This document shows positions 1 to 11,660 of a stretch of DNA of 64,000 nucleotides, piece after piece (position 1 is the first letter of the stretch; the number at the start of each line of letters is the position of its first letter). The DNA is from Otis tarda (lineage: Eukaryota; Chordata; Aves; Otidiformes; Otididae): the NCBI GenBank assembly GCA_026413225.1, contig CM048557.1, forward strand, positions 69,616,987 to 69,680,986, read 5' to 3'. The notes below the pieces were generated by a model that was not told where the DNA came from, searched no databases, and was given only the letters and a program-made list of their open reading frames with translations. A program made the translations under genes and the position numbers.

Positions 1-562
1 ATTGCAACATGCTGTGGCAGTGTGGTCAAAGTTTATTTTTTACCCTGTAATTTCCAATCTGGACCTCAGCTGGGAATTATAATCTATTCTTTTTTGAACC
101 TTACTGAGTAAATAAGTACAGAGATGATGCTCCCAGCGCAGCAGGGACCTCAGATATTCTCTTTCTTTTTGCTCTGACTTGAAAGGGACTATTCATAATG
201 TGTATTTTTGGGAGCATATGCATTGTATTCCTTCAAGAAATCATGACTGTAAATTAAGCAGCCACACACACATATATATGAAAGTATAATTCAATTATAG
301 TCTATCACTTCAGTTCTGTATATAAAATAATTCACAAAACTGGAGGAAGTATCTTTTCATTTTTATTCATTGTAGATGAGTGAGTTGTCAAGGATATGAC
401 TTCTGCCTCTATTTTAATATTGCTATTAAAGTATTAGTTTTCTTTTGCATTTCCAGTAATCCCTAAAGCCAATTGTGACACTTTCTTAATTCTATATACC
501 CAGCCTAAATACATATATTTGTCTCACTGTAATAATAACACACTTTGATGTCAGATTACACT

Positions 563-867
563 AAAGATGGGGAGAGACTGTTCAGCAGGGCCTGTTGTGA
601 CAGGACGAGGGGTGATGGTTTTAAAATAGAGGGAGGTAGATGCAGATTGGACATAAGGAAAAAAATTTTTACAATCAGGGTGGTGGAACAGTGGCCCAGG
701 TTCCCCAGAGAGGTGGCGAATGCCCCATCCCTGGAAACATTCCAGGCCAGGTTGGCCAGGGCTGTGAGCAACCTGATCTGGTTGGAGATGTCCCTGCTTC
801 TTGCAGGGGGGTTGGACTAGAAGACCTTTGAGGGTCCCTTCCAACCCTAACCATTCTGTGATTCTAT
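563..867 (+). mobile_element. CR1 LINE, 5'-truncated 3' end
   Basis: The copy runs from the AAAGATGGGGAGAGACTGTTC block through the conserved GGAGATGTCCCTGCTTCTTGC block to the terminal ATTCTGTGATTCTAT tail. The orientation is the same as the host gene. It is a dead fragment of the 3' untranslated part of CR1 and has no coding capacity. Confidence 0.92.
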
Positions 868-2064
868 TATTTTTTTGTGTGTGTGCTGCATCAATGTCAG
901 ATATCTTCGTCCTCCCATTGTAGTATCTGTCTTAGATACCCATCCCAGGCAGCAGTAGAGAGTCTATTCCCTTCAAGTTCAGTGAACAGCTCTATTATTA
1001 CTCTCTGAGGACTGGTATATGTTGTAGCCACGTTTTATAATTAATCTCTGTCTGTATGTCATCAGTGCTTGACCTGTCTTGTGTGCACATGCTAATTCTA
1101 GGTTAAAAAAAAAAGCTGATGGAATTCTGATTTAAATTCTACGTAGTGGCTTGACTAGCAGGGCCGGGTGTCGTGACCCGGTGTACTTCCAATAGCACTT
1201 TGTCATATGCGCTGTTGAGTTCACAGCCAGGCTCTACAGGCCCGTGGAATACACTGGGTGCAGAAGCGATAGCTGTGCACGAAAGCCTCTGAATTGAAGT
1301 CCCTTTAGAAAGGATGCAGCTGCAATATGAATGGGGACCCGAACGGTTTTCCTCGTCGTGAGTAGGGCCTTGTTCTTTGCAAGGAAGAGCTCGCAGTGGC
1401 ACTGCAGCTTTCTTTGTCCCCTGGCAAACCAACCATGACTTTGAAATGTGGGACTGGCACTCAGAAACCCCTGCTTCTAAAGGACAGTAAAGATGCAGAG
1501 CTCTTTTGAACACCAAGCCGTTCCCATTACGATGTCCAAATACGATGTTTGGAAAGCTTGTTCCATGCACTCACCCATGGAAATATTTACCAAAGCTTGC
1601 TATTGTTTGGTAATGAGTTTTGTTATTCCGATCAAAGAGTTGAAAGAAGGTTTCCGCTGGGCAGGTTGCCTGGCTGAGTCTCTGCCACTGCTGGGTTGAA
1701 GAGTCTGGCTTTGCTTTCCAAACCTGGATGGCCCAGCCTTCATCTCATTAATCCTGATGGCTGGTAGTCGTCTAAGAGAGACCCCAGCCAGGGTGAAGCT
1801 TTGGAAGTGGCTTTGGGGTGACCATACACTCCGTTTAGTGTTGACTTCTTTTTGCAGGGACATTTTCTTGCATTAGGAATTCTGTATGAATTTATAAGAT
1901 TTCATACACGAGCACCTCCTGCGTCTCTGTCAGTTTTGGTGTTGCACGGTTGTGTTGGCTCTGATGCTCAGCTTCTGAAACCAGTACTGAACATTACTTA
2001 AAATGATTAAATCCTTCACTCTTCAACTGTACATGAAATTGAGGACATCAGTCCTGTATCTCTA

Positions 2065-2082
2065 TGTGTGTGTGCGTGTGTG
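2065..2082. repeat. Short (TG)n microsatellite
   Basis: An interrupted TG run with one TGCG step. A short CATTGTGTC follows. Confidence 0.8.
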
Positions 2083-4692
2083 TCATTGTGTCTCCATGAC
2101 CCGAACTGTGACCCAGGATATGAACAGATGGAGCTCTGGGACTATGAAGGAGGAAGTGAAAAATTCAGACTATTTAGTTGAGAGAGGAGATGAACAGGAA
2201 GACAACAGAAATAAATGATGTAATGTGAGATTAAACCAAATCCAGAAGAATATAACAGTGGAAAATAATAAATGATGTCCCTACATCAAACCTTTCAATA
2301 GAATTTTGTGAGATATCTGCAAGATCTAGGCAGAAAATGAGGAGCTCATCCTTATGCTATGAGGCAGCTTCTGGGCTGGTGCAGTTGCACAACTTTTCTT
2401 TTGATTGCCTGTCTACCTGCTGAGTTCTGGGGGCTTTGAAGCACTTGGATTGTAAAGCGCCTTTCATGTAAGAAGAGCCCCGCGTAAACGCAGCGACCAG
2501 CCATGTACCTTGTGTGGTGAAACTAAATTTCATAAAACTTATTAAAATGAAGATTGGAGGCATAAATTGCTGCCTTACTGTCACTGCAGTATGTATCTTT
2601 TCAAGTCATCTTGGTTGGGACTGTGTTGAAAGCTTGTTTGAAAGGGTGCAGTAGACAGATAGGATATGGTCTGCCCTCCTGTTCCAGGAAAAAAAAAAAC
2701 ATTTTATGCCCTGAAGCATGAGTTTTAATAATCCTTCAACAATATTTTGGTATAATCATCAACTATTATAATTGCTCTAGATCATCTTGTCATCTTTATA
2801 AATGCCTGCTCCATTTTTTAATCATGCTGGACCCAAAAAAAAAAAAGTGTGGTGATGAATTACACAACTCGGATTTATACTGTATGCAGTGTTTAGCCCC
2901 AAAAATTTTCAAATAAATAAGAGACAATGAATCTGTTTTAGAAAGAAAATTAGACAAAAATTTCAATTTTCTGAAAGTTCAGGGATCTAAGAGGATTTGT
3001 GAAACACTGGAATCAACTGCAGGTTGGCACATGCGTATTGTTAAAAACAGAACACTGCCAATTTCTGTCTATGGGTTCCTGATGCGTTTGTAAATCCTCG
3101 TCCTAAAGGGTGGGATTGATGTCACCCATCTTCTGCCATCTAAATTTTACCTGTCTAGATTAAACTAATCTTTGGACTCTGTCTGCAGTCAGCAGAGAGA
3201 CGGATGCCACAGGGGAAGGTTCTTGCCGGAAGATAGCTTGAGGTAGATAAGAGGAATCGCCTTTCAGCAGCGCCTTTTGCTGTCATTGAAACTGGAATGG
3301 GGAGAGATCTGACACGATAGAGAGCTCCATTCCCTAGCTCAAACAGGAGCTAGTCCTAAATTTTTTGTCTGACAAATGTTTGCTCAGAAAAACTGGGAGA
3401 GAGATTCTGCAGCAACCCTGAGCAGTCCTGGGTGTACTGTCCCTACATGGAGTTTTGCGTTGTACCTTTCTTGCTCCATTCTGTGGTACGGCTTTGCGTT
3501 CCCAGTCTGTGGGGAGAGGCAGCTGTATCGCTGCAGCATCCTCTGGGCAGCAGTTAGAGGTGTTCCTCCAGTTTGGGAGAGGAAGGCATTTCTGGATGGA
3601 GTCAGACAGAGGAGTTATCCTGTAAAGCGGACCTGGAGAAGCCCTGTGTGCTGTTAATTAACCCAAGTCAATTGACACAGGTCTTCCAGCAGGTGACTAA
3701 ACTTGTGGTTTAGCCCCACGCGTTCCCACCTCTAGGTCCAGCCGAATTAGAGAAGCAAACGCAAGCACACTCTGATTTAGAGCTACAGCCATTGAATCAG
3801 GCAAGCAGTGCGGTAGGCCCAGTTCTGTTCTCAGTTGCACCATAAAGCTGGAAGTAAGAGGTTCTGTGTTATTGGAGCGTTGTGATGTGGTGCAGACTAT
3901 CTATAGGTTTTCAAGCAGAGAAATATCAATAGCACCTCATTGTTGCTGTAAATTCATATTCTGTTTGTAATGGATATTTGACCCTTTGTATGCTACACTG
4001 AGTTTCATTTGCTGGAAGCCTTAACATCACTTTTGAATTTCTTAATGTTCTTTGGTTTAAATCAGACTTCTAACGATAGGTGTTGAGCGTATTGCTGAAT
4101 TTTTGTTTGTGTTTGTCTTCTGGGATAGGTTGTAGTTGAGTGAAATGTGTGGTGTAAGCAAAGAGAAATTGCTGTGTGCAAGCCGTAATTTCATGTACTT
4201 ACTGTTTTGAGTGCTGTGATGAAAGGGATGTATCACAGCATTTTTATCGCATCGGCTGCTGTCTTTTGTCTCTTTACCTGAAGGATGGCAAAGGGCCCCG
4301 TTTCATCTGGAGGATTATGAGGCCATTATAGTAAACAGCACCACCAGGTTGGGTTGACATTGTTGGAGCTTTCATCTTTTGTTCTAAGTTTTGAAGCATT
4401 ATTTGTGGTTCTCTTGTTCCCTGTCTCATGACTTGATGTGTAGTGAGAGCAGAGAGCAGCTCCTTGCAGAGCTGTTCAGCAAAAATCCCTAAACTCGGGA
4501 GGGAGAGACAAAGAGGGGCCAGCTGAGTGTTACCCCTGGTTGGTGATGACCCTACAGGTCTGGAGCTCGGTTCTAGTTGCACAGCGGGTACCTGGATCTG
4601 TGCTTCTGCTACCTTCACCCCCAAAAATGTCTACTTAAGCGTGAACCATGACATGCTGCCCAGTTTCATACCTCTAATCCCAAAATAGGGGT

Positions 4693-4721
4693 CCATCAGC
4701 TGATGGATGCATCAGCTGATG
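4693..4721. promoter_or_regulatory. Two palindromic E-box motifs (CATCAGCTGATG)
   Basis: The 12-bp palindrome CATCAGCTGATG occurs twice, with centres 16 bp apart. Each holds a CAGCTG E-box core, the type bound by bHLH factors such as ASCL1 or MYOD. A regulatory role is inference from the motif alone. Confidence 0.35.
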
Positions 4722-5172
4722 AAAGATTGTGAGGTCAGGGGACATGAGCAGAGACACTGACACAGTGAGCATTGCTGCCTTGTCTTCTGTCTGTATTTTT
4801 AGCCATGCATCCAGTTTCTTCACTTTTAAGTTGGTTACATGAACCCAGCAATTTATGCTGGGAAGTACCTGCAGGGGGAGCCGGAAGAGGGGGCTTTGCT
4901 TGAAAACTTCTGCTCTCTGAAAGTGTTTCCCTGACTAAGGGTTGCATGTTCTCTCTGTGCTGGGACCCGTATAAATATAGTGGGACTTCAGGGCCCTAGG
5001 AGCAACAGTTAAGGACTCTGGGGCGCAGGTGGTCTTCTCATAAATCCTCCCACTCAATACTTACTTGACTAAGAGTCAACTATAAACCAAGGGTTTTCCT
5101 TATTTGAAGTTCACCCGAGAGGAATTAGCTTTCTCTGTGTTCAGAAGCTGGAGCACAAAAATGGGAAGCACT

Positions 5173-5668
5173 ATCATAGAATCATAGAATGGTTTGGGTT
5201 GGATGGGACCATTAAAGCCCATCCAGTCCAACTCCCCTGCAAGGAGCAGGGACATCTCCAACCAGATCAGGTTGCTCAGAGCCTCGGCCAACCTGGCCTG
5301 GAATGTTTCCAGGGATGGGGCATCCACCACCTCTCTGGGCAACCTGGGCCAGGGTTCCACCACCCTCAGTGTAAAAATTATTTTCCTAATATCCAATCTA
5401 AATCTACCTCCCTCTATCTGGAAACCCTTACCCCTTGTCCTGTCACAACAGGACCTGCTGAAGAGTCTCTCCCCATCTTTCCTGCAGCCCCCTTTAGGTA
5501 CTGGAAGGATGCTCTAAGGTCTCCCCGGAGCCTCCTCTTCTCCAGGCTGAACAGCCCCAGCTCTCTCAGCCTGGCCTCACAGCAGAGGTGTTCTAGCCCT
5601 CTGAGCATCCTTGTGACCTACTCTGGACCCTCTCCAACTGGTCCATGTCCTTCTGATATTGGGGGCTA
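5173..5668 (-). mobile_element. CR1 LINE, 5'-truncated, antisense to the gene
   Basis: It starts at the complement of the tail (ATCATAGAATCATAGAATGG) and extends through the 3' UTR into the complement of the end of ORF2 ([18 protein letters not shown] on the minus strand, at about 5500-5600). The consensus is lost after GGGGGCT at about 5667. It lies 0.7 kb upstream of the Ig3 exon. Confidence 0.93.
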
Positions 5669-5870
5669 TGTTGCAGGATGTTGTATGGGAATTTGTAGGG
5701 ACCCAAGTCTGCACCTCTCCCATGTGTCTGTGAGGAGGTGGAGCCATGGCCACGCGAGTGCTGCAGGTTGCACAACCTGTGCAGGGAATAAAGCATCTGT
5801 GCTGGATTCTGCAGTTTCCCGGTGTGCAAGGAGGTCTTATCCAAGGGAGGTGACTTTTCTTGATTCAACA
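5669..5870. other. Possible short LTR-like segment
   Basis: The 202 bp segment starts TGTTG and ends CAACA, a short terminal inverted repeat. It contains AATAAA at 5787-5792 and abuts the 5' end of an antisense CR1. No target duplication or internal retroviral sequence is seen, and 202 bp is short for an LTR. It could be ordinary intron sequence. Confidence 0.2.
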
Positions 5871-6375
5871 CCCAAATCAAACTCTACAAATTCATCTCAG
5901 TTGGCAGCCAAGTCCTAGGGAGTTCATCAGGGAGGCAGGTGAATTAAGAGGGCTGGTTTTCAATGGGTAGGATCTGACTTGAAGAGAGCAACATGCTTTC
6001 AATGCCAAATAAGAAGATTGTTGCTAATTCCTTTATCCCAGGGTTTAAAATCCGGTGGGCTGGCACCTGTCCCATACATTACCCGTTCCTTCCCAAGCAC
6101 AGCCGCAGGGTTGTCCCTACAAGAATCCTCATCAGCAGCTTGGCTGCAAGGTGGAAGATGATGACTGAACAGGGTGAGAAATGTGGTGTTGGAGCATCAG
6201 GATGAGGAGCCCTTCCCAGAGGACACGTGGTCGTGCAAAGAGCGCTGTAGCTGACGTGCCTTTGCTTATCTTGGTTGGCTTGAGCACGCTTGTCGGGCTC
6301 AAGCTTGAGCAATTGCTTGAGCAATACCACAGATGTAGCCCTGTTACACCCTTCTCTTCCTCTTGTGTTTTGCAG

Positions 6376-6645
6376 CATCCCCTTCAATTAAGCTTCTTGT
6401 GGATGACCCAATAGTGGTGAACCCTGGAGAAGCGATCACCTTAGTCTGTGTGACGACAGGAGGGGAGCCAGCACCCAGCCTGACGTGGGTGAGGTCTGCC
6501 GGCATCCTGCCCGAGAAGACGGTCCTGAACGGCGGCACGTTAACGATACCTGCCATCACATCAGAAGATGCTGGCACGTACAGTTGTGTCGCCAATAACA
6601 ATGTTGGAAATCCTGCGAAAAAGTCCACCAACATCATCGTAAGGG
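6376..6645 (+). CDS. MDGA2: MDGA2 internal exon encoding Ig-like domain 3
   Basis: This 270 bp exon (90 codons) is phase 1 at both ends. The acceptor is a pyrimidine-rich tract ending in TTTTGCAG at 6368-6375, and the donor is GTAAGT from 6646. The first codon is completed by a base from the upstream exon. The translation begins (A)SPSIKLLVDDPIVV. It has the C2/I-set Ig hallmarks: B-strand Cys at exon residue 25 (TLVC), C-strand Trp at 38 (LTWVR), and F-strand Cys at 71 in D-A-G-T-Y-S-C. No N-glycosylation sequon (N-x-S/T) is seen in this exon. In MDGA proteins this domain follows the Ig1-Ig2 neuroligin-binding arm and forms part of the rigid ectodomain. The Ig2 exon is not found in the 6375 bases upstream. 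MDGA1 Ig3 is the main alternative. Confidence 0.88.
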
Positions 6646-8642
6646 GTAAGTTCAGCTGGCAAACTGTCAACTTTTATCTTGGAAGATCAATTGAATCCTA
6701 ATCTGACAGAATAGCGATGTTCACATAGTGATGCCCTATGTTTCCAGAAGTATTTCTGGTCTTTTCTAGTAATGTATGAGATGAATGAGTGTTGGCTTCA
6801 AATAGGTCGTGGCTCTTGGGCTGGGCTCAAACCCCTTTAGCTGGAACAAGGGTGAGGTATTGTGAAGGTGCGGCAGCTCCCCCATCCAAACTGGAGACAA
6901 ATGATTGCCAAAGGACACCACATCATCTGGGCATTGCCTATGCTGATCCCCTGCTCGCACTGTCTTGGCAGTGGATGCATCCTGACCTCCTGGAGGTGTC
7001 ATTACCTACTTCACCCTTTTCTTCCTCCTCATCAGCTGAACAAGTTATTGAAATGAAAGCTGTTGTGCCTGCTGTGAATCTGCGGCCATCAGATGACTGC
7101 TTCCTGGGTAGGACCTTTAGATTAGTACCTATGCTTTAATTATACTGAATAGGAGGGTAAATGTCTGTCTTAGATAAAAGTAAAGAGAAGGGTACTTGTA
7201 GAACAATTACTGTCAGGTGGACAGAAGCTCTCCCTGGTTGTTTATCGCTTTCTGGATAGCCCCAGGGACATGGCCAGTTGGTCTGAAGAAGGAGTTCAAT
7301 TGGCTGATAGGCATCATCAGAGTGGATTAATCTACCTGAACCGAACAGTTCACTGAAACTAATTTTCTATAATCTAATCTGTGAGTGGTACTGAAACATA
7401 AACTCCCACACTATAGGAACTCTAAATAATAGCATGTGATTAATCATACTCAAGAGAAAGTGCTGTGTAAAGAACCAGTGGCGTGAATGTTTTATGAGAA
7501 GCCATAACCCCTCTTCACTTCTTATCTCCCAACGTATCATACTCTTCATCAGGATGAAGAATTAGAAGCTATTTCTGTGCTGGGGGTCAGGGAGAGAGCA
7601 TTGCGTCAGCCTAGGTCTGCAGGAGTTTATTAGGAGATGTCCGCAGATTTATTCATAATCCTGTATTTCCATTTGAATTTCTGACATTTGGCTTGGGGGT
7701 TTTGTTAGCAAGAGGCAAAAGCAGTCTTGTTTGAGGAACGCAGCATCAACGTTAATTTGGTGTGATTTACAGTGGCGATAGGGTTGTGAAGGGAAGATGT
7801 GAGTGCGACGCATGCTCGGAATAAGCAAAGGGAGAGGAAAGGCTTTGTGTGAAAAGGAATCTCGACATTTTAATTGGCCCAGCACACAGCACCAGAGATC
7901 CCAGAGGAAAAGCCAAAGTCCCTGGCTCTCTGCAGATACAAATTTCATGAGTCATAGCATAATAATAATATGCCCTCACATTTTTATTTATAGAAAACAG
8001 TGCCTGTGAGATGCCTAGGAGCTGCAAGATGTTGAACAAAATATCATTAAAGCATTTGAGGTGTCTTGTTTTTCTTTTTTTCCTCTCTGCTCTGTGGTCC
8101 TGTTACTTCTCAGAAGGGATCACCAGAAGGAACTCCCCATTAAATAAAAGAGGAACAGCTCCTTTCTAGCCCCCATGCATTGTTACCTGCGATGACTTTC
8201 CCTGTATTATTTCCGTTAAAGAGAAAGAACTGTGGCTTAGAAAAATCTTTATTCTGGTATTGGTTGATATATCTTTACTAAAAGTGATGCTGAGTTTAGG
8301 AGGGAAATGTGAGAGAAATTTGTATCAGAGTTTTGATTTTACTTTGTGTATGGGTTTCATGGCATTTTGTCTGTAGCTTATTGCTTCTATTTAATCTCTG
8401 TTGTTGTTGCGTATCAGGATTTTCACACAGCAGCTGAGGAGATAATAGTATTTATTTGAAATAGCATCTAAGTCTTGCAGGAGAGGCATTTGGTAAATGG
8501 AATTCACATCTTCTGTCAGGTGGACTACCAATCTCAGGATTAGACAGTAATCCCACAATCTTACTCAGAAAGAAATGTAAAGTTGTCTCCAAGCATCATC
8601 AGGGCTTAGATGAAATTTGTTCCCTTTAAAATATTCCCTTCA

Positions 8643-8860
8643 GATATTAGGAAATTTTTTTTTACAATGAGGATGGTAGAACAGTGGTACAGGTTGCCCA
8701 GAGAGGCGGTGGATGCCCCATCCCTGGAAACATTCCAGGCCAGGTTGGCCGGGGCTGTGAGCAACCTGATCTGGTTGGAGATGTCCCTGCTCCAGGCAGG
8801 GGGGTTGGACTGGGTGGGCTTTAACGGTCCCTTCCAGCCCAAACCATTCTGTGATTCTAA
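8643..8860 (+). mobile_element. CR1 LINE 3' fragment
   Basis: A short 3' fragment beginning at GATATTAGGAAA and ending with AACCATTCTGTGATTCTA. It belongs to the young class, with little divergence from the other copies in the window. It is sense to the gene and lies 2 kb after the Ig3 exon. Confidence 0.92.
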
Positions 8861-10026
8861 AATTCACCAAATTTCACAGTGCATTTATCTGAACGTGCCT
8901 TTATTGTATGTGCTTTGTTCCGTGGATGCAACGTTACCTTCAGGAGCTGTTGATTATTTTTTTTTCTGGGTGTTTTCCTCTCTTTGTGGGTGACTGTCCA
9001 AGTCTACACACCACACCTGACTTTGAACTCTTGTGAATGATGTCATATGACCGACACACATTTAATAATAATTTAAAAAATCTAAAAACAGAATCCTTAA
9101 AAAAAAAGAAATAAAAGTAAATAAATGGGTAACAAAAGTAATTTATCCTTTTTGAAAGTCAGAAATCATGTGGATCGATAAGCAATAAAGGCAAGAGAGG
9201 AGGCTGTGTTTAAAGAGCAGATTCAGGCATTGAGATGCCAACGTGACACCAGGGTGCGTTCGAGTCAGCTCTGTGCTCCTCCTTCGGTCTTTTCCGAGAC
9301 CCTTAAACAGTGGGGATAACCGTAGTGAAATGGCAAGGTGAGCAGGTACGACAGCTTGGGGGGAACACATATCCCCTGAGAGATGGTGCAAAGTGTGCCC
9401 GCGTGGAAGTGAGGTGTAATGTGTGTTCTCTGCTTCTCCGGGGTGTAAGTGCATAGTAAATAGGTTGTAAATAACCAGTTTCTGCGATTGCCCTATGCTG
9501 CTGACGGAGCGGTGCGATAGCAGGCACCACTAATGGTCTCAGGGCCTTGCTTTCCATTTGTTAGCTCCCAGGATTTATCTGGAAGCCTCCTAATATGCAT
9601 AAGCATTTAATATATTCTCTATTTTTCCATTATTACTTGATTTCCTCCCCTTCCAGTGGGCATTGGCATAGATGGTGTTTGTTCCTAAAGTAAAAAACAG
9701 ACTAAAGCTGCCATTGTGGCAAGGAACCCATTTAGTCATAACAGTCTTTGAAGTTTTGTTCTTTTTTCCTTCTCTTTTGGCCTGTATAACTTAAAAGGAT
9801 TTGTCAATCCTTCCAACAAAACCAAGCTGGGTGCTTGCTGGTTGCTTCAGATGCACACGGATCCCTTGCGAAACATCCGGCGTTGCACACAGCTGCTGAG
9901 GGAAGAGGCTCCCTCCTACGCTGCCTCCTGAAGCAGTTACATTCACACTTTCGGATAGGACAACCTCCGTTAGATCCCCCTTCCTTAAGCGAGTGGTGGG
10001 CTGCCAACTCTGCTCCCTTTGTCTCC

Positions 10027-10067
10027 CTTCTGCTGAGCTCTTGTGTTGAACAGGAGCTCAGCAGAGG
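10027..10067. other. Perfectly paired 18-bp hairpin with 5-nt loop
   Basis: Bases 10027-10044 pair with 10050-10067, with two G-U wobbles and no mismatch. The core arms are TCTGCTGAGCTC and GAGCTCAGCAGA. The loop is GTTGA. It is not part of a recognised repeat. Confidence 0.6.
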
Positions 10068-10541
10068 CAAATCAGTGACCATGTGCTGTGTACCTGGCGA
10101 AATCACCTCTTTAGTAAGAAAATCTGTGAAACGCAGCGGTTTTAAAGAATGCTGTTACCAGCTTAGCTCTACCCAAATGTATTGCTAAATATTTTATTCC
10201 ATCAAAGACGTTGTCGTCCATCAAGGCGTCTTTGGTCAAACCGGATAAAGAAGAAATGCTCTCTCCTTTCAGCAAAGCTGACAGCTCACCAAGTCTAATT
10301 ATGAAAGTTTCTAAGTATTTTCTTTAGATTAATGAGTTTTTTAAATGATTGCAAGTCTGCTAGTGTTTGAGTATCGGTGAGTGTTCTCATCACTGGCATC
10401 TTCACAACCTTCTCTCCGACGGATGATCAGCAGAGCTTCCTGTAGCATATTCCTAGACAAAACCACTAGGAAGCAGGGGAAGCTCTAAGGGAATCTTGAC
10501 TTCTTTTTTTTTTTTTCCTAGTAAAACTTGTTGTTCTTCTT

Positions 10542-10568
10542 AAAACAAACAAACAAACAAACAAAAAA
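10542..10568. repeat. (AAAC)n microsatellite
   Basis: About six AAAC units end in an A run, 25 bp after a T-rich run. No attached retroelement was identified. Confidence 0.85.
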
Positions 10569-10850
10569 CCAGAAAACCCAACTCTCTGAAGAAGCAAATC
10601 CAACACACCCCATCTGGATAAACAAAGTTCCCGACGACCTCCGTGCCCGATGTTTGTATTTTTTGCTGTGCTTGCTCAGAGGATGTTCTGGTTTTCTGAG
10701 TTTTCTCTGGTGGAGCAAAAAAAAGGTTGTTCTAATGCAATGAAAAGAATTCATCTTAAGGGCCAGGGTGTGGGATATCTGGTGTACTTCTTTCAGAGTT
10801 CTTTCTCCCCTAAAATGTTCCTGTTAATTTGCTTTCATCGTGAATTTGTC

Positions 10851-10902
10851 ACTATATACCTGGTCCCAGTTATACTGGTGACTATATACGCTGGTCCCAG
10901 TT
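10851..10902. repeat. Two-copy imperfect tandem repeat, period about 30 bp
   Basis: Each unit carries ACTATATAC followed by CTGGTCCCAGTT. The second unit has one extra G between the two blocks. Confidence 0.7.
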
Positions 10903-11660
10903 GGAGGTAAATGATAATCAGTCTACCTATGGATATTTTGCTAAATCAAATAAGAAGGAAACGCACACGAATTTGTGTTAAAATCAAATGCAAAACCTTT
11001 GAATAACTCACAGCCCTGGGGCCAACACACACGGTGCAATGGATACCTCTTCATGCCCCATGCTTGCACAGCTGTGCAGAGAACTTCATGTTCTTGCCAG
11101 GACCTCAGTAGGTGGAGACCTCACCTGTGATGTGACCCCAGGCTCCCTTCCTTGCCCTGATCTGGCGTGGGAAGTTGAGCATCCAGCTTTATCCCACGTT
11201 CCAGAAGACTCTGCTGGCCTGAGGATCTTTTAGACTTTGCTGTTGGAGGTTATTTTACTCCTATAAAAGCCTCTCTGCAATGCATACTTGGAGAGGGAAG
11301 CAAAAGGTGTTAAAGAAATAGTAAAATTGGCCTTGTAATCCTCAAGATACTACATAAAAGCATGATCATCACCCTACCGTACAGATTTTGGGTGACAAAT
11401 GAAAATGTCAAAAGAGGCAGGAATCAAGATAATCATGTGTCTGTGGCTGCTGAAAAATTACACATTTTGAACATGACTCAAACTGGGTGCTCAGAATTAT
11501 GAGAGGATGGAGGAACAAATACTCCAAAGACACTCCGATGGGGAAAACAAAAATAAAATCTCTGTAGCTACGAGTGTGCCAACGAAGAATTAAAGGCTTT
11601 TGATGATGAGTGATGTAAGGTAACTCCTCCATCCAGTAAGAGAGCAAACATGCTGGGTAG

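Larger units (their letters stand above)
1..6375 (+). other. 3' part of the intron upstream of the Ig3 exon
   Basis: No coding exon could be recognised here. It holds two CR1 copies (563-867 +, 5173-5668 -), a TG run, a pair of palindromic E-box motifs near 4700, and an uncertain LTR-like segment at 5669-5870. Stretches 1-540, 880-4680 and 4730-5170 look like unique AT-rich intron sequence. The last 100 bases carry a triplicated GCTTGAGCA motif followed by the splice acceptor. Confidence 0.75.

Noticed and set aside
5199-5918. 239-codon + strand open frame
   Set aside because: The first two thirds are antisense CR1 and the rest is flanking sequence. It has no splice context and no recognisable protein domain.
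1-6375. Searched for the MDGA Ig2 exon upstream
   Set aside because: No matching frame was found. The exon must lie before the window.
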